Origin: Deltaproteobacteria bacterium
Lineage (GTDB): Bacteria; Myxococcota; Myxococcia; Myxococcales; Myxococcaceae
Assembly (NCBI GenBank): GCA_016875515.1
Contig: VGRA01000103.1
Span: forward strand, 1-7,921
Direction of reading: 5' to 3'
DNA length: 7,921 nucleotides
Within the stretch, counting starts at the first letter, position 1. Each line of letters begins with the position of its first letter. Below the pieces are notes generated by a model that did not search any database, was not told where the DNA came from, and saw only the letters and a program-made list of their open reading frames with translations. The translations under genes were made by a program, and so were the position numbers. Positions 6,317 through 7,921 of the stretch are shown one piece after another.

Positions 6317-7501
6317 ATGCGCCTCCGGGCCAACCCCTCTTCCCTCGCGCTGCTGTGCGCCCTTCTCGCCGCGTGCGGTGGGCAGCCGGTGCCAGCGGCT
6401 GCAGGCGCGGGTGCGCCCCCGCAGCAGCGGCCCGACGCCGGCGTGCCTGCCATGGCGCGCGCCATCGTGCAGGTGCAGTACCCGGCCGGGACGCACACGC
6501 TCACGCTCCGCGGCAGCGCTCCTCCTCTCAGTTGGAATGCCAGCCTCACCGGTACGCGCGGCGCGGACGACGTGTGGACGTTCGACCTGGGCGAGCTCCC
6601 CTTCCCCCTCGAGCTCAAGCCGCTCCTCGACGACACCGCGTGGGCACCCGGCCCCAACGCCGTGGTCCGCCCCGGCGAGACGCTGCGGCTGACGCCCCAC
6701 TTCCAGCCGGGCCCCGGTCAGGTGGTGCTGCAGTGGCCCGCGTTCCACTCGCAGGTGCTCGGCAACGAACGGCCCGTCTGGGCCTACCTCCCGCCCGGCT
6801 ACGCGGAGAACCCGCACGCCCGCTACCCGGTCCTGTACCTGCAAGACGGGCAGAACCTGTTCGACGCCGCCCAGGCCTTCGGCGGCACCGAGTGGCGCGT
6901 GGACGAGGCGCTCAACGCGGGCGCCGAGGCCCTGCCCCCGGAAGAGGCCCTGCGGGAGCTCCTCGTCGTGGGGGTGGGCAACACCGCTGCACGCCTGGAC
7001 GAGTACACCGTGGACCGGGACGACTCGGTGGGCGCCGGCGGCCGGGGGGCGCTGTACCTGCAGTTCCTCGTCTCCGAGCTCAAGCCGCAGGTGGACGCCA
7101 GCTTCCGCACCCGGCCCGGGAGGGAGGACACCGCCGTGGGGGGCTCGTCGCTCGGCGGGCTCATCTCCCTCCACGCCGGGCTGCGCCACCCCTCCACCTT
7201 CGGGCGCGTGCTGGCCATGTCCCCCTCCACCTGGTGGAACGACCGCTCCGTGCTCGCGGGCGTGGCCGCCCTCGCGGGCCAGCCGCTGCGCCCGGTGCGG
7301 CTGTACCTGGACAGCGGAGACAGCGGGCCGTCCAACGACGACGCCGCCAACACCGCCGCGCTCGCGGAGGCGTTCCGCGCCGTGGGCTGCGAGGACGGCG
7401 TGGACTTCCGCTACGTGCTCGCGGCAGGGGCCACCCACACCGAGTCCGCGTGGTCCGCGCGCCTTCCCGCGGCGCTGCGGTTTTTGTTCCCGCTGCCATG
7501 A
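6317..7501 (+). CDS. Lipoprotein esterase: carbohydrate-binding-like N-domain plus esterase D-type alpha/beta hydrolase
   Basis: 394 residues from ATG 6317. This start was chosen because it gives a clean type II signal peptide, SSLALLCALLAAC (lipobox L-A-A-C, Cys20); an in-frame GTG at 6248 would bury it behind 23 extra residues. Residues ~47-129 resemble an early-set starch/glycogen-binding domain (VWTFDLGELPFPLELKPLLD, then a PNAVVRPG loop). Residues ~135-392 match the putative esterase (PF00756, esterase D / enterochelin esterase-like) family: VWAYLPPGYAENPHARYPVL, LQDGQNLFD, nucleophile elbow GSSLGG (Ser278), acidic residue in LDSGDSG (Asp332 or Asp335) and ATHTESAW (His374). Expected role is hydrolysis of an ester substrate outside the cytoplasm, tethered to a membrane; the substrate cannot be read from sequence. 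The stop overlaps the ATG of a seven-codon reading frame. Confidence 0.88.
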   Translation: MRLRANPSSLALLCALLAACGGQPVPAAAGAGAPPQQRPDAGVPAMARAIVQVQYPAGTHTLTLRGSAPPLSWNASLTGTRGADDVWTFDLGELPFPLELKPLLDDTAWAPGPNAVVRPGETLRLTPHFQPGPGQVVLQWPAFHSQVLGNERPVWAYLPPGYAENPHARYPVLYLQDGQNLFDAAQAFGGTEWRVDEALNAGAEALPPEEALRELLVVGVGNTAARLDEYTVDRDDSVGAGGRGALYLQFLVSELKPQVDASFRTRPGREDTAVGGSSLGGLISLHAGLRHPSTFGRVLAMSPSTWWNDRSVLAGVAALAGQPLRPVRLYLDSGDSGPSNDDAANTAALAEAFRAVGCEDGVDFRYVLAAGATHTESAWSARLPAALRFLFPLP

Positions 7502-7521
7502 GCCTTTCCCACACGCCGTGA
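7498..7521 (+). CDS. Seven-codon mini-ORF bridging esterase and next gene (possible coupling relay)
   Basis: The ATG at 7498 overlaps the esterase TGA (ATGA), and its own TGA (7519-7521) overlaps the GTG start of the following gene (GTGA). It encodes MSLSHTP. A ribosome finishing the esterase could restart here and then again at the downstream GTG, crossing the 16-base gap without a Shine-Dalgarno. The product itself is unlikely to have a function. The arrangement is read directly from sequence; its use is inference and chance is possible. Confidence 0.35.
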   Translation: MSLSHTP

Positions 7522-7921
7522 CCCACCCTCGCCACGACCTTGCCCGCATCCTTGCCCTCGCCCGGGAGATGGCGCAGCCTGGCATCTCTGCCCAGGCGCT
7601 CGCGGCGTCCTGCGGTCCCGTCGTGGATCCGCTGGGCCGGGGCGAGCAGTTGGACGTCTCGCCCCCCGGCATCAACGGCGTGCATTCCGTGACCGTACTT
7701 CCAGAGCAGGGGATGGGCGGCCTCGGCTCGCCCCGTGTCGTGATGTTGGCCTTTGCCGTGGGCAACCGGCCGCGCCTGGGCGAGGTCCGGGCCCTGTTCG
7801 GACAGGGACAGGAGGTGGCGCCGCTGGACTGGGAGCCCTTGCGGGTGGTGTTCGACGGCCCCACCAGCGAGCACGCCGCGGTGGAGATCATCCCGAGCAC
7901 GGACGATGCCCCTGGCGGCGA
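7518..7921 (+). CDS. Hypothetical protein, 3' end outside window
   Basis: Open without a stop from GTG 7518 to the window end, with 134 residues visible, beginning MTHPRHDLARILALAREMAQ. No domain was recognised. The first ~30 residues look like an amphipathic helix, with no signal peptide or membrane segment. The remainder alternates short strands and loops (VVMLAFAVGNRPRLGEVRAL, then EPLRVVFDG and AAVEIIPST), suggesting a small soluble mixed alpha/beta protein. G/C-biased third positions support coding. ATG 7569 is an alternative start, but it would remove the helix and lose the GTGA overlap with the mini-ORF. Probably co-transcribed with the esterase. Confidence 0.6.
   Translation, partial: MTHPRHDLARILALAREMAQPGISAQALAASCGPVVDPLGRGEQLDVSPPGINGVHSVTVLPEQGMGGLGSPRVVMLAFAVGNRPRLGEVRALFGQGQEVAPLDWEPLRVVFDGPTSEHAAVEIIPSTDDAPGG

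Noticed and set aside
6299..7900. A 533-codon open frame on the minus strand
   Set aside because: It is the shadow of the esterase lipoprotein, whose plus-strand frame has a lipobox and a complete catalytic triad; the minus product shows no recognisable domain.

Overview
This window is about 7.9 kb of very GC-rich DNA. It is densely coded on the plus strand only, with strong G/C third-position bias, ATGA-type gene overlaps and several lipoprotein signal peptides. That style, together with these protein families, suggests a myxobacterium (Myxococcota), but the organism cannot be named from the sequence. No rRNA, tRNA, CRISPR array, insertion sequence or phage gene was seen.

Layout. Bases 2-601 hold the 3' part of a DUF459-type SGNH hydrolase. 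Ten bases later comes the most striking gene (612-3491): a 959-residue protein whose N-terminal third is an RnfD/NqrB-like polytopic membrane domain of the UnbU type. The rest is a calcium-loop (VCBS/FG-GAP) beta-propeller ending in an ASPIC/UnbV domain. UnbU and UnbV are known as separate conserved proteins of enediyne antibiotic cassettes; here they look fused, with no enediyne polyketide synthase in view. This gene overlaps by 4 bases (ATGA) a DUF2156 / MprF-C-terminal-like acyltransferase (3488-4294). That gene in turn overlaps by 4 bases (ATGA) an ethanolamine-permease-type APC transporter (4291-5592). These four genes look like one translationally coupled unit acting at the cytoplasmic membrane and periplasm. 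The substrate and purpose are unknown; an envelope or lipid head-group role is only an inference.

After a 57-base gap comes a DUF2237 protein with a lipoprotein signal peptide (5650-6156), which may or may not belong to the same transcript. The only sizeable non-coding stretch (6157-6316) carries a 51-base nested, concentric dyad of unknown role. Then comes a predicted secreted lipoprotein esterase (6317-7501) with a starch/glycogen-binding-like N-terminal domain and an esterase-D alpha/beta-hydrolase domain. It is linked to a final unrecognised partial gene (7518-7921, running off the window) by a seven-codon mini-ORF that overlaps both the esterase stop (ATGA) and the next start (GTGA).

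The best candidate for something undescribed is the coupled set of SGNH hydrolase, UnbU-UnbV fusion, MprF-like acyltransferase and ethanolamine permease. Assignments rest on reading motifs by eye; no searches or structure predictions were run.
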